A DNA stretch of 64,000 nt from Izhakiella capsodis (GTDB lineage Bacteria > Pseudomonadota > Gammaproteobacteria > Enterobacterales > Enterobacteriaceae): the NCBI RefSeq assembly GCF_900115045.1, contig NZ_FOVC01000004.1, positions 1 through 64,000 of the forward strand, written 5' to 3'. Of the stretch, positions 1 through 8,739 are shown one piece after another. The notes beneath the pieces were generated by a model. It searched no databases. It was not told the origin of the DNA and worked only from the letters and a program-made list of their open reading frames with translations. A program made the translations under genes and the position numbers. Position 1 is the stretch's first letter. Each line of letters opens with the position of its first letter.

Positions 1-1869
1 ACCGAAACCGCGCTCGCCGCGGTATGGTGTGAACTGCTGGGCCTGACGCAGGTGGGACGCCACGACAACTTCTTCGAACTCGGTGGTCATTCACTGATGG
101 CGGTTAAACTGTTAACGCAGATGGCAAAAGCGGGATTAGAAACGACCCTGGCAACGCTTTTTACCAACCCAATATTGTGTCAACTTGCCAGCGCGTTAAC
201 AAAGCCCGGCGATCTGACAACGTCTCTTTTAGAAGAGAACCCTGTTCCTCTTAAAATCAGTGGCAATGAATCTCCCCTGTTTCTTCTGCATGAACCCTCT
301 GGCGATCCGCTGGTTTATTCTGCTTTAGCTGAAAAACTGACTATAAATCGCCCTGTCTATGCACTTCAGGCGCTGGGATTGCACACTATTGATTCGGCGC
401 CTGAAACATTAGAAGAACTCGCCAGCGGCCATCTGAAAGCAATATGCAGCGTTCAGCCTGTCGGCCCTTATTATCTTGCCGGATGGTCTCTGGGCGGCAT
501 TATAGGTTATGAAATAGCCTGTCAACTCGTTATGAGGGGCGAAAAAGTAGCGTACCTGGGAATGATAGACTCCTTCAATCCGGCTCTGATAAAGAGTGAT
601 CACTCAGGGACATCGAGTGAATTATCCATCAGAGACGACATCATTTTTAGCTTTATCCACCGTTTTGTTCCAAACAATCAGAAACATATTTTAGAAGAGG
701 TGTGCCGACCGATAGATATAGAAAAATTGTTCGATTTATGCCTTCGCTATAAATGGCTCCCATCAAATTTCTCTTTTGATGATTTACTATTACGATTAGA
801 TACAGCCCTCTATATAAGACGTTTAGGTTTGAACTATGTGCCCCGCCAATCAGAAGTGAACGTTGATCTCTACATCGCCAGTGATAAAAACGATGCCGAC
901 CTATGGCGAGGATGGAGACCGTTAATCAATAAGGGATCATCGATTCATCTTATCGGAGGAACGCATAATTCAATCATGCAGATGCCATTACTCAAAAAAC
1001 TGGCAAAACAGATATCCTGTGAATTATCCCCACGTAAAAATTACCATCCTTTAGTAACACTACGCGACGGAATGACTGACGCAACGCCTATGTTTTGCAT
1101 TCCGGGAGCCGGAGCCTCGGCAATTAGCTTTCTGGAATTTGCAAACACCGACTTGTATAAAGGCGCTATCTACGCTTTTCAAGCTCCTAGCTTAGATGAT
1201 TCTGATATCAAACCCTATAAGACGATAGAAGAAACAGCGAGTGATTATATAGAAGCGATGATCAAACACTGCCCTTACGGCCCATACCGAATAGTGGGTC
1301 ATTCTTTCGGGGGTTGGGTAGCGTTTGAAATGGCATTACAGTTGCAAGCTTTAGGGGAACCGGTTTCAGATCTAGTGATACTCGATAGCCGAGCGCCCGG
1401 GGTCAGAAATGAAGACAGTACATTATTCGATCGCACTGATACAATAATCAAGCTGATCAAGATTTATAATCTTATGCCAGGGTGTAACTTGCCAGTAGAC
1501 GAAGGAATGCTTATTGCATCTGATAAGGGAGAGCAAGTTAACGTACTGTATAAGGCGTTAATTCATTGCGGTATTTTTACCGAAAAAACATCACTCTCTT
1601 CTTTGGAGAGGATTCTGGATGTGATGCAGGAAAATATGAATACCCGCTATCTTCCGTCCTCTTCTTATAACGGGAAAATGCTACTCATTAACGCGATAGA
1701 TTCAGATGTCAGGCAACGAGAGGAAAACGAAAAAAACTGGAAGAAATATGCAAAAAAAATAGAGGTAATACATACCGATGGAAACCATATGTCCATGTTG
1801 AAAACACCTCAGGTTATAAAGCTGATTGAAATATTACATAATGCGTATAGCAAATCAGTAACTGGCTGA
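1..1869 (+). CDS. Non-ribosomal peptide synthetase, C-terminal part: carrier protein plus tandem thioesterases (5' truncated)
   Basis: The reading frame is open from base 1, so the window holds only the last 622 residues of a larger synthetase. First comes a peptidyl-carrier domain with the phosphopantetheine site GGHSL (Ser codon 91-93). Two alpha/beta-hydrolase thioesterase domains follow, with nucleophile motifs GWSLGG (Ser codon 487-489) and GHSFGG (Ser codon 1303-1305). Each has a downstream Asp (MIDSF, ILDSR) and a His (GGTHNS, DGNHMS), so both triads look intact. Tandem terminal thioesterases are known from several lipopeptide synthetases, where they release and often cyclise the product. 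The peptide itself cannot be read here because the adenylation domains lie upstream. The second half is AT-richer than the flanking core genes, which fits acquired DNA. A strong hairpin follows the stop codon. Confidence 0.9.
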   Translation, partial: TETALAAVWCELLGLTQVGRHDNFFELGGHSLMAVKLLTQMAKAGLETTLATLFTNPILCQLASALTKPGDLTTSLLEENPVPLKISGNESPLFLLHEPSGDPLVYSALAEKLTINRPVYALQALGLHTIDSAPETLEELASGHLKAICSVQPVGPYYLAGWSLGGIIGYEIACQLVMRGEKVAYLGMIDSFNPALIKSDHSGTSSELSIRDDIIFSFIHRFVPNNQKHILEEVCRPIDIEKLFDLCLRYKWLPSNFSFDDLLLRLDTALYIRRLGLNYVPRQSEVNVDLYIASDKNDADLWRGWRPLINKGSSIHLIGGTHNSIMQMPLLKKLAKQISCELSPRKNYHPLVTLRDGMTDATPMFCIPGAGASAISFLEFANTDLYKGAIYAFQAPSLDDSDIKPYKTIEETASDYIEAMIKHCPYGPYRIVGHSFGGWVAFEMALQLQALGEPVSDLVILDSRAPGVRNEDSTLFDRTDTIIKLIKIYNLMPGCNLPVDEGMLIASDKGEQVNVLYKALIHCGIFTEKTSLSSLERILDVMQENMNTRYLPSSSYNGKMLLINAIDSDVRQREENEKNWKKYAKKIEVIHTDGNHMSMLKTPQVIKLIEILHNAYSKSVTG

Positions 1870-1893
1870 TTGCCCGCTCTTCGTTTCGGCAAT

Positions 1894-1930
1894 ATACGCA
1901 AAGATATAGTGATATCTTTGCGTATTCTTT
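1894..1930 (+). terminator. Strong hairpin terminator after the NRPS gene
   Basis: A 14-bp perfect inverted repeat (1894-1907 with 1912-1925) encloses an AGTG loop and is followed by a short T-rich run. It sits 25 bases after the NRPS stop codon, so it most likely ends that transcript. The repeat is symmetrical, but only the plus-strand side has the T-run. Confidence 0.75.
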
Positions 1931-2701
1931 CCGCTGCCGATTGCTCGTGGTGACATATCTTTGACGGAAGTAACAAATACGCCGTCAGCCTGGGGGGAGT
2001 AGGTCATCGATAATGAACAGCCCGTTGAGTTACAAAACACACCACCTTACCCGTTTGCTAAGCCGGTCAGCGTTGCCGACAACAGAGCCTGGATAACAGG
2101 TCAGATACTGCACAGAAGCTTAAGGGAAGGTTCGAGGATGAAAGCCGGACGAATCCTCTTTTAGCGTAATCCGACGACATGACGAATGGCGCTATCACGC
2201 ACGTCTGGCGAGCTTGTAGAGTGTGGTGCTGCGGCCTGTGATGCTGAAGCCGTATCCGATCGCTGAAAACTGCAGGTGAGAATTAATGCTGCACGCCCTC
2301 AGAATTTTTGATCGCGCCACGGCTGGGCTTAAATCCGAAAGAATGGACAGAGAATGATAACCGTCGAGAGATCCTAAACCCTGAACGGCGTATCCAGGGA
2401 ATCAACACGTGAGAAAAAGAGAACGATGGCCCCCATTTTTCATGATGACGGATCGGTTGAGCAGTCTTTTCACCTCGCATTTTCAACTGACGCTTTCGGA
2501 AACGTCTCCTCATCAATCGGCTGGTGTAAATAGCAATCCTTCCCTGAAATCCCTTCCATTCGACCCCTCACCATTAAGGCGCCCCGTATTGTGCGTCCCG
2601 ATACGCTGTTTTTAAACAAAAGTGTTAAGCGAGTCACGTATATTTCCAATAACACTTCAGATAAACATCAAGAATGGTAAGGTTCATTCAGTTTGTATTC
2701 A
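1931..2701. other. Gene-poor stretch between the NRPS gene and the sugar block
   Basis: No convincing gene is visible. The open frames on both strands are short, overlap each other and resemble no family I know. A 35-residue frame starting at 2426 (MAPIFHDDGSVEQSF...) has a weak upstream site and no recognisable family. The stretch may hold decayed DNA left when the NRPS cluster or the sugar block was inserted. The promoter for the porin transcript should lie near its right end, since the RAT element begins at 2702. Confidence 0.4.
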
Positions 2702-2730
2702 GGATTGTTACTGGTTAACAGGCAAAACCT
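2702..2730 (+). promoter_or_regulatory. bgl-type RAT antiterminator element, copy 1 (porin leader)
   Basis: The core GGATTGTTACTGG...CAGGCAAAACCT matches the ribonucleic antiterminator recognised by BglG/SacY/LicT-family proteins. Its 3' end overlaps the left arm of the following terminator, the arrangement needed for mutually exclusive folding. When the sugar is present the dephosphorylated regulator binds the RAT and lets transcription continue into the porin gene. The regulator gene is not in this window. Confidence 0.88.
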
Positions 2731-2774
2731 GAACGTTTTATGGCTGAAGCCATGAGGCGTTCAGGTTTTTTTTT
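2724..2774 (+). terminator. Rho-independent terminator controlled by RAT copy 1
   Basis: The arm at 2724-2735 (AAAACCTGAACG) pairs with 2758-2769, with an inner ATGGCT/AGCCAT helix, and is followed by nine T residues. It lies in the untranslated leader about 80 bases before the porin start, so it acts as an attenuator rather than an end-of-gene terminator. Confidence 0.88.
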
Positions 2775-2853
2775 GCCCAAAAAAATAGACCAGGATGACG
2801 TGCAAAAAATTTATCGCTTATTTTTTCCAACAAGGACGCTCACCAGGACGCTT

Positions 2854-4209
2854 ATGAAAAATATAAATATTCACTATAAACTGTATGTACTTGCTTTATT
2901 GACGTTCTCCCCGCTTTCAGTCGCGCAGGATTGGAATGGAACGGTACTCGGTTTTGAAGCCCCACCAAAGCCGGTTCTGGGCGATATGCTCGGCATTCGT
3001 CACATTCTTAATGATAACGGGTTTACGTACAATCTCGCCTACCTGAATGAAATCGGCTGGAACGGCGGCGGCGGTTACAATCACGATCGCCATGTGGCTT
3101 ACATCGATCAGTTTTCGCTGACTTTCAACCAAGATCTGGAGCGCTGGACGGGCATTCCCGACGCACGCATCGAAGGGAATATCGTCAACCGTAACCACAA
3201 TGACAACCTCACCACTAAACGCCTGCAGGATCCCCGCGTCAATTTCAACGATCTGTCACAGGAGAGCTGGGGCGGGCAATCCATCACCCGTCTGGGATGG
3301 TTGACCTTTGCGCGCAGCTTTGACGATCGGCGTCTCACCTGGCGTGTCGGCATGATGAACAAAGTACAGACCTTTGACCAGATCATCCCATGTGACTTCC
3401 AGCTGCTCTCTCAGTGCGGCGGCAAATCCGCCAATGCGCTCACCTGGAACAACTGGAACGTTCATACCTGGGGTACCACGCTGGAATATAAAGTGACGCC
3501 AACCGTCAGCCTGAAAGGCGGCGTGATGGAGCAGAATCCGAATGCCGCCAGCCGTAGCCATGCATGGAGCTGGTCGACGAAAGGCAGCAAAGGGATATTA
3601 CTCCCGGTCGAAATCGAAGCGCGTCCGCTCATCAACGGTCTGCCCGGTGCCTATAATCTGGGCGTAGTGTTCACTAACGCATCACAAACAGACCTCTTTC
3701 GCGGAAAATCCGGCCAGGCGGGGGCAACCGACCCGGACGGTTACAAGAAGCACAACCACACCTGGTTTATGTACGCCGGGATGAACCAACAGCTGACGCA
3801 ACATCAGGACGATCCAAACCGCGGACTGAGTACCTCTTTCAGCATGAGCCTTGCCAATCAAAGCACCAACTATATACACCAGGTTTACGCCGCCTCACTG
3901 CGTTACCGCGGACTGTTTGACGCGCGACCGGAGGACTGGATTGGCTTCGGACTGACCTGGACGGAGATGAGCAACCAGTATGCCCGTAATCAGCGCTATT
4001 TGAACAGGATTAACGGGGTGAGTGACTACAGCAATCCGGCGTATCATCCGGTCCCCGGTCATTCCGTGAGCGGTGAGTTTTACTATCGTTTACGCCCGGT
4101 GTCATGGCTTGAGCTACAGCCGGGCATTCAATACTGGCATCATCCCGGCGGCGTATCCCGCACCCAGGATGCCTGGGTAACGGAGTTGAAAACCATCGTG
4201 ACCTTTTGA
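2854..4209 (+). CDS. OprB-family carbohydrate-selective outer membrane porin
   Basis: This 451-residue protein begins with a signal peptide (MKNINIHYKLYVLALLTF... cleaved near SVA-QD). It then shows the OprB pattern: LGDMLGIRHILNDNGF, alternating aromatic beta-strands, and a C-terminal strand ending in phenylalanine (KTIVTF), typical of an outer membrane barrel. OprB proteins let sugars diffuse across the outer membrane. I chose the start at 2854 because it gives a clean signal peptide and follows AGGA; the upstream part of the frame runs through the attenuator. The location beside bglF and bglB homologues, behind its own RAT element, indicates beta-glucoside uptake. In E. coli the equivalent BglH is a LamB-type porin, so a different porin family does the job here. 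Confidence 0.88.
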   Translation: MKNINIHYKLYVLALLTFSPLSVAQDWNGTVLGFEAPPKPVLGDMLGIRHILNDNGFTYNLAYLNEIGWNGGGGYNHDRHVAYIDQFSLTFNQDLERWTGIPDARIEGNIVNRNHNDNLTTKRLQDPRVNFNDLSQESWGGQSITRLGWLTFARSFDDRRLTWRVGMMNKVQTFDQIIPCDFQLLSQCGGKSANALTWNNWNVHTWGTTLEYKVTPTVSLKGGVMEQNPNAASRSHAWSWSTKGSKGILLPVEIEARPLINGLPGAYNLGVVFTNASQTDLFRGKSGQAGATDPDGYKKHNHTWFMYAGMNQQLTQHQDDPNRGLSTSFSMSLANQSTNYIHQVYAASLRYRGLFDARPEDWIGFGLTWTEMSNQYARNQRYLNRINGVSDYSNPAYHPVPGHSVSGEFYYRLRPVSWLELQPGIQYWHHPGGVSRTQDAWVTELKTIVTF

Positions 4210-4652
4210 TATCAGCATAGCAGCGACGATGGTCATGGCTTTTTTACCCGTGGTAAATTGGAATTACGAATAAAATCAATAGAATACCCGGATTAGATTT
4301 TTACCGTTTCAACAGGCAGAATCTGATTTTTCTGGCATCTTACGAAGGAATCCGAGCCGGTCCAGGAAGTACGACCAGTATCACCAGACGCCTTAACGTC
4401 GAAGGAGCAGGAACGGAGCACAGTTTATCGTAGTGCCGCTGCTTGCCTGGCATCTGAACAGCGAAATGTCAGGGTGGAGATATGTAACCGGAGGACACTG
4501 ACGATCATTCTGCGGACGAACACCCCCCGCTGGCGTGCGACGAAGCGTTACTCAGTCATCAGCGCGAGCTGATGACTGACAAATTAAAAAAATGATACTC
4601 CTCGCCACTATTCCGAACGGATGAGGAGAAAGAGGCATTAAGCCTCAACGAT
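4210..4652. other. Gene-less spacer between porin and PTS gene
   Basis: No intact gene is visible, and nothing like bglG (about 280 codons) fits. A short frame near 4537-4593 ends in LLSHQRELMTDKLKK and a stop, and might be the tail of a lost gene, but it is too short to identify. A promoter for the second RAT-controlled transcript may lie here; no clear -35/-10 pair stood out by eye. Confidence 0.4.
4553..4578. repeat. Inverted repeat, 11-bp arms with GCGA loop
   Basis: CAGTCATCAGC at 4553-4563 pairs perfectly with 4568-4578 around a GCGA tetraloop. An A-rich rather than T-rich tract follows on the plus strand, so it is not a standard terminator. It may be a protein-binding site or an RNA stem; its function is unknown. 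Confidence 0.6.
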
Positions 4653-4683
4653 GGATTGTTACTGCATAGTGCAGGCAAAACCT
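4653..4683 (+). promoter_or_regulatory. bgl-type RAT antiterminator element, copy 2 (bglF leader)
   Basis: GGATTGTTACTGCATAGTGC followed by AGGCAAAACCT is almost the E. coli bgl RAT as I remember it. The last bases overlap the left arm of the terminator at 4678-4722. It controls the downstream PTS permease and 6-phospho-beta-glucosidase genes by BglG-type antitermination. Confidence 0.92.
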
Positions 4684-4722
4684 GAGTGCGGCCTTTGAAA
4701 GAGGGACGCCTCGGGTTTTTTT
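4678..4722 (+). terminator. Rho-independent terminator controlled by RAT copy 2
   Basis: AAACCTGAG at 4678-4686 pairs with CTCGGGTTT at 4710-4718 (one G-U pair), followed by a run of T. It lies in the leader about 50 bases before the bglF start and serves as an attenuator. Confidence 0.88.
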
Positions 4723-4769
4723 ATGCTCAGTCACCAGGTGCCTGCGAGCATCGAAGTAAGGAAATCAAC

Positions 4770-6626
4770 ATGGAATACCAGGATTTAGCGAAGGATATTC
4801 TCGCCCACGTGGGCGGAAAAGAGAACATAGTTAGTCTTGTACACTGCGCCACCCGGCTTCGCTTCAAACTGAAAGAAAACCAAAAAGCGGATGCCACAGG
4901 ACTGAAAAAAAATCCGGGCGTCATCATGGTGGTCGAAAGCGGCGGTCAGTTCCAGGTGGTGATTGGTAACCACGTACACGACGTCTGGCTGGCAGTGCGC
5001 CACGAAGCCGGGCTTACCGATGACACGCCCACCGGGGAAGATAAAGGCGAAAAGGATAATCTGCTGGGTCGCCTGATCGACATCGTCTCCGGGATATTTA
5101 CCCCGTTTATCAGTATCCTGGCAGCCTCCGGTATTCTGAAAGGGCTGTTGGCGCTGGCGGTCGTCTGCGGCTGGCTCACGACCGACAGCGGCACCTATAA
5201 AATCTGGTTCGCCGCCAGCGATGCGCTGTTCTTCTTTTTCCCGCTGGTGCTGGGCTACACCGCAGGTAAGAAGTTCGGCGGCAATCCGTTTATCACCATG
5301 GTGATTGGCGGGGCGCTGACCCATCCAATGATGATCGCTGCATTTAACGCCAGCCAGCAGCCGGGGGCGGTTCCGGAGGCGTTTCTCGGCATTCCGGTGA
5401 TCTGGTTTAACTACAGCTCGTCGGTGATCCCTATCATTCTCGCCGCGTGGGTCAGCTGCTGGCTGGAAAAACAGAGTATGAAGCGGCTGCCTTCCTCAAT
5501 GAAAAACTTCTTTGCACCTCTGATCTGTATAAGCGTGACCGTACCGCTGACCTTTCTGGTGATTGGCCCGCTGGCGACCTGGATCAGCCAGCTGCTGGCA
5601 AACGGCTATCAGTGGATTTACATGCTGGCCCCGTGGCTGGCGGGAGCAGCCATCGGCGCACTTTGGCAGGTTTGTGTCATTTTCGGCCTGCACTGGGGTC
5701 TGGTACCACTGATGATGAATAACATTGCGGTACTGGGTCATGACTCCATGCTGCCAATGTTACTACCTTCGGTGTTCGGGCAGGTCGGTGCGGCGCTGGG
5801 GATCTTCCTGCGTAGCCGCGATACACGTCAGAAAATGCTGGCCGGCTCGTCCGCCGCAACAGGCGTTTTCGGTATCACTGAACCGGCGGTATACGGCGTC
5901 AACCTGCCGCTGCGTCGCCCGTTTATCTTTGGCTGCGTGGCGGGCGGCATCGGCGGGGCGATCGTAGGCTTCAGCAATGCCCATGTTTACTCGTTCGGCA
6001 TTCCCAATATTTTTACCATCGCCCAGATGATTCCACCGGGCGGCGTAGACGCCTCGCTATGGGGTGGCATTATCGGAGCCATGATAGCGCTGGTGCTGAG
6101 CTGTGGCCTGACGCTGGTGGCCGGTCTGCCTGCACGCGATGCAAAAGAGAGCGCAGCGCCCGCGACCGTGGGTGATAACGACGTGCTCTCCCCAATGACC
6201 GGCACCGTTATGGCACTCGACCAGGTGCCAGATGCCACCTTCGCCAGCGGTCTGCTGGGCGACGGTGTCGCTATCATTCCATCCGATAACCGGGTAATTG
6301 CTCCCTTTGCTGGAGAAGTCGCTTCTCTGTTCAAGACCAGACACGCCATCGGCTTGCTTAGCAACTGCGGGATCGAAGTGTTAATCCACGTGGGAGTCGA
6401 CACCGTGAAGCTCGACGGCAAACCGTTTACCGCCCACGTCAGGGTGGGTGACAAGGTGCAGCCGGGAGACCTGCTGCTGGAGTTTGATCGTCAGGCGATT
6501 ATCGATGCCGGATACGACCTGACAACCCCGATTATTATCAGTAACAGCGACGAGTATCGCGAGGTAGCGACCGTGGCGGCAGGGACCGTCAACGCCGGCG
6601 AGCCGTTACTCAGCGTAAACCATTAA
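4770..6626 (+). CDS. bglF: PTS beta-glucoside permease EIIBCA (BglF-like)
   Basis: This inner-membrane protein of 618 residues imports and phosphorylates aromatic beta-glucosides at the expense of phosphoenolpyruvate. The domain order is IIB (phosphocysteine Cys26 in LVHCATRLRF), the membrane IIC domain (about 105-470, many hydrophobic helices and the conserved FGITEPAVYGVNLP), then IIA near 490-618 with the phosphohistidine motif EVLIHVGVDTV. The length and sequence match E. coli BglF closely. I chose the start at 4770 (MEYQDLAKDIL) because it follows TAAGGA and matches the family N-terminus; the upstream frame runs through the attenuator. In E. coli BglF also phosphorylates BglG and so controls the RAT switch. 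It is followed 15 bases later by the hydrolase gene. Confidence 0.95.
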   Translation: MEYQDLAKDILAHVGGKENIVSLVHCATRLRFKLKENQKADATGLKKNPGVIMVVESGGQFQVVIGNHVHDVWLAVRHEAGLTDDTPTGEDKGEKDNLLGRLIDIVSGIFTPFISILAASGILKGLLALAVVCGWLTTDSGTYKIWFAASDALFFFFPLVLGYTAGKKFGGNPFITMVIGGALTHPMMIAAFNASQQPGAVPEAFLGIPVIWFNYSSSVIPIILAAWVSCWLEKQSMKRLPSSMKNFFAPLICISVTVPLTFLVIGPLATWISQLLANGYQWIYMLAPWLAGAAIGALWQVCVIFGLHWGLVPLMMNNIAVLGHDSMLPMLLPSVFGQVGAALGIFLRSRDTRQKMLAGSSAATGVFGITEPAVYGVNLPLRRPFIFGCVAGGIGGAIVGFSNAHVYSFGIPNIFTIAQMIPPGGVDASLWGGIIGAMIALVLSCGLTLVAGLPARDAKESAAPATVGDNDVLSPMTGTVMALDQVPDATFASGLLGDGVAIIPSDNRVIAPFAGEVASLFKTRHAIGLLSNCGIEVLIHVGVDTVKLDGKPFTAHVRVGDKVQPGDLLLEFDRQAIIDAGYDLTTPIIISNSDEYREVATVAAGTVNAGEPLLSVNH

Positions 6627-6641
6627 TAACAGGAGAACATG

Positions 6642-8036
6642 ATGAAAACTTTCCCGGATAATTTTTTATGGGGCGGCGCAGTTGCCGCCAACCAGGTTGA
6701 AGGCGCATACCAGGAGGAGGGTAAAGGACTTTCAACCTCTGACGTCCAGTCACAGGGGATATTCGGCCCGGTCACCGAGCGCGTAGCGGGTGACAGCGGC
6801 ATCAAGGACATCGCCATTGATTTCTACCACCGCTACCCGGAAGACATCAAACTGTTTGCCGGAATGGGCTTTAGCTGTCTGCGCGTCTCAATTGCCTGGA
6901 CGCGTATCTTCCCGAACGGCGACGAGCAGCAGCCAAACGAAGCAGGCCTGGCGTTTTACGACAGGCTGTTTGACGAGCTGGCCGCACATGACATCACCCC
7001 AATGGTAACGCTGTCGCACTACGAAATGCCGTGGGGGCTGGTTAATCAATACGGCGGCTGGGGAAGTCGCCAGACCATCGGTTTCTTTGAACGCTATGCC
7101 CGCGCCGTGTTGGCACGTTATAAAGAGAAGGTGAAGCTCTGGCTGACCTTCAACGAAATCAACATGTCGCTGCACGCACCAATGACCGGTGTCGGCCTGC
7201 CGGAAACCAGCAGCAAAAGTGAAGTATACCAGGCTATCCACCATCAGCTGGTAGCCAGCGCCCTGGTTGTGAGAGCCTGCCACGAGATTATTCCCGACGC
7301 CAGAATCGGTAATATGCTGCTGGGCGGGCTGATGTATCCGCTGACCTGCAAACCAGAGGATGTACTGGAAGCGCTGCAGCAAAACCGCGCCTGGCAGTTC
7401 TTCGGTGACGTGCAGTGCCGGGGTTCCTACCCAGGCTATATGCTGCGCTTCTTCCGCGATAACGGCATCCAGATTGATATTACCGACGCCGACCGCGAGG
7501 CGCTGAAGTCAACCGTCGATTATATTTCATTCAGCTACTACATGACCGGCTGCGCGACTGCGGATGACGCGCTGAACCAGCAATTGCGCGGCAACATCCT
7601 GAGCATGGTACCAAATCCCCACCTGGCAAGCTCCGAGTGGGGCTGGCAGATTGATCCGCTCGGCCTGCGTACCCTGCTGAACGTGCTGTGGGATCGCTAT
7701 CAAAAGCCGCTGTTCATTGTCGAAAACGGTCTGGGCGCGAAGGATAAGCCGGATGCAGACGGCGTGGTACAGGATGATTACCGTATCAGCTATCTTAACG
7801 ATCACCTGGTACAGGTGCGTGAAGCGATTGACGATGGTGTTGAGGTGATGGGATATACCAGCTGGGGACCGATTGACCTGGTCAGTGCATCCAAAGCTGA
7901 GATGTCCAAACGTTACGGTTTTATTTACGTTGATCGCGATGACAGCGGAAAAGGCACCTTAGCCCGCAGCCGTAAAAAGAGTTTCTGGTGGTATAAAGAG
8001 GTGATTGCCACCAATGGGGAATCGCTCAAAGAGTAA
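6642..8036 (+). CDS. bglB: 6-phospho-beta-glucosidase, GH1 family (BglB-like)
   Basis: This cytosolic enzyme of 464 residues hydrolyses the phosphorylated beta-glucosides delivered by the PTS permease to glucose 6-phosphate and an aglycone. The GH1 signatures are clear: N-terminal FLWGGAVAANQVEGA, acid/base Glu172 in LTFNEIN and nucleophile Glu361 in FIVENGLG. It is strongly similar to E. coli BglB through its whole length. Two ATGs are adjacent (6639 and 6642); AGGAG at 6631-6635 is better spaced for 6642. It is translated from the same transcript as bglF, so it falls under the same RAT control. Confidence 0.95.
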   Translation: MKTFPDNFLWGGAVAANQVEGAYQEEGKGLSTSDVQSQGIFGPVTERVAGDSGIKDIAIDFYHRYPEDIKLFAGMGFSCLRVSIAWTRIFPNGDEQQPNEAGLAFYDRLFDELAAHDITPMVTLSHYEMPWGLVNQYGGWGSRQTIGFFERYARAVLARYKEKVKLWLTFNEINMSLHAPMTGVGLPETSSKSEVYQAIHHQLVASALVVRACHEIIPDARIGNMLLGGLMYPLTCKPEDVLEALQQNRAWQFFGDVQCRGSYPGYMLRFFRDNGIQIDITDADREALKSTVDYISFSYYMTGCATADDALNQQLRGNILSMVPNPHLASSEWGWQIDPLGLRTLLNVLWDRYQKPLFIVENGLGAKDKPDADGVVQDDYRISYLNDHLVQVREAIDDGVEVMGYTSWGPIDLVSASKAEMSKRYGFIYVDRDDSGKGTLARSRKKSFWWYKEVIATNGESLKE

Positions 8037-8058
8037 TTGTTCTGTGTATCTGTAGGTG

Positions 8059-8079
8059 GGGCGCGCCGCTGCAGCGCCC
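8059..8079 (+). terminator. Possible weak terminator after bglB
   Basis: A GGGCGC/GCGCCC stem with a nine-base loop lies 22 bases after the bglB stop. The following sequence has only three consecutive T residues, so termination is uncertain. Confidence 0.35.
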
Positions 8080-8436
8080 GCATTTCATGGGGCCTGTCCC
8101 CCTATTTTTCACTTCCACAGGCAGTATTGCCCCGCGACACCGGGGCATGACTACCCCCACCAAACGTTACGGTACATTCTCCGTTGCTGTCAGCCAGGCT
8201 ACCGGGCCGCACTGTCGATGTTTATCACTGAGGCTAACCGGTAAGTTTTACATAATAGCCGGCATTATGGTTAATGGCCGGGTAACGGCCATGGCGGACT
8301 TTTATATTGCAGGTTGCCCGTGCCGCTGCACGGCCATTGACCCCCGCGCGCACCGCACCCGATGAAGGCAGATCTCGGCAGGGACGCCGCGCTCTGCCGT
8401 GCACGGAACAACGCAACTGACAGAGACGCTCCGCTA
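8080..8436. other. Spacer with no visible gene
   Basis: Only short overlapping frames occur here and none resembles a known protein. Small GC-rich dyads are present (for example GGCCGGGTAACGGCC near 8275). The stretch marks the junction between the sugar block and the toxin/CDI island. Confidence 0.4.
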
Positions 8437-8739
8437 TCATCTGCTGTAACGGCCCGCTATTTTGCGGGAGGTATGCAGGACCCGCAGGATACGAACCACT
8501 GTCTCTTCTGCTACATAGGTGATGTTAAACGGGAAGTGAGGCACAACCAGCTTACGCCGTTTTACGGTTCTCCCGGCTTCAACGCCTGCCTGCGGATTTT
8601 CGCTGAGGATACCGATCATACTGACGAGCTTGTCATCTGTTGCGCTGGCGACCAGAAGGCCTGCTTCCTGATACAGATAGCGGAAGATGGTTTCTCTGTC
8701 CTCCTGCGCCTGTATTTCCCACTGAACATCTGATTTCAG
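8437..8739 (-). CDS. RelE/ParE-type toxin, apparent CTG start
   Basis: The frame gives a 100-residue protein (LKSDVQWEIQAQEDRETIF... TVVRILRVLHTSRKIAGRYSR) with the RelE/ParE pattern: helical first half, central KRRKLVVPHFPFNITYV strands, and a C-terminal VRILRVLHTSR strand. Such toxins cut mRNA at the ribosome or poison gyrase; which applies here cannot be read. The expected start is CTG at 8739-8737, overlapping the antitoxin stop as CTGA, where relatives normally have ATGA. The next in-frame ATG (8619) would leave only 60 residues. So the toxin is either weakly translated from CTG through coupling or silenced by a start-codon mutation. It is co-transcribed with the antitoxin upstream. Confidence 0.75.
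   Translation of the reverse strand: MKSDVQWEIQAQEDRETIFRYLYQEAGLLVASATDDKLVSMIGILSENPQAGVEAGRTVKRRKLVVPHFPFNITYVAEETVVRILRVLHTSRKIAGRYSR

Noticed and set aside
1931..2701. Insertion sequence remnant
   Set aside because: No terminal inverted repeats or transposase fragments could be made out by eye.
6057..7382. Antisense frames across bglF and bglB
   Set aside because: The opposite-strand genes match known enzymes along their entire length.
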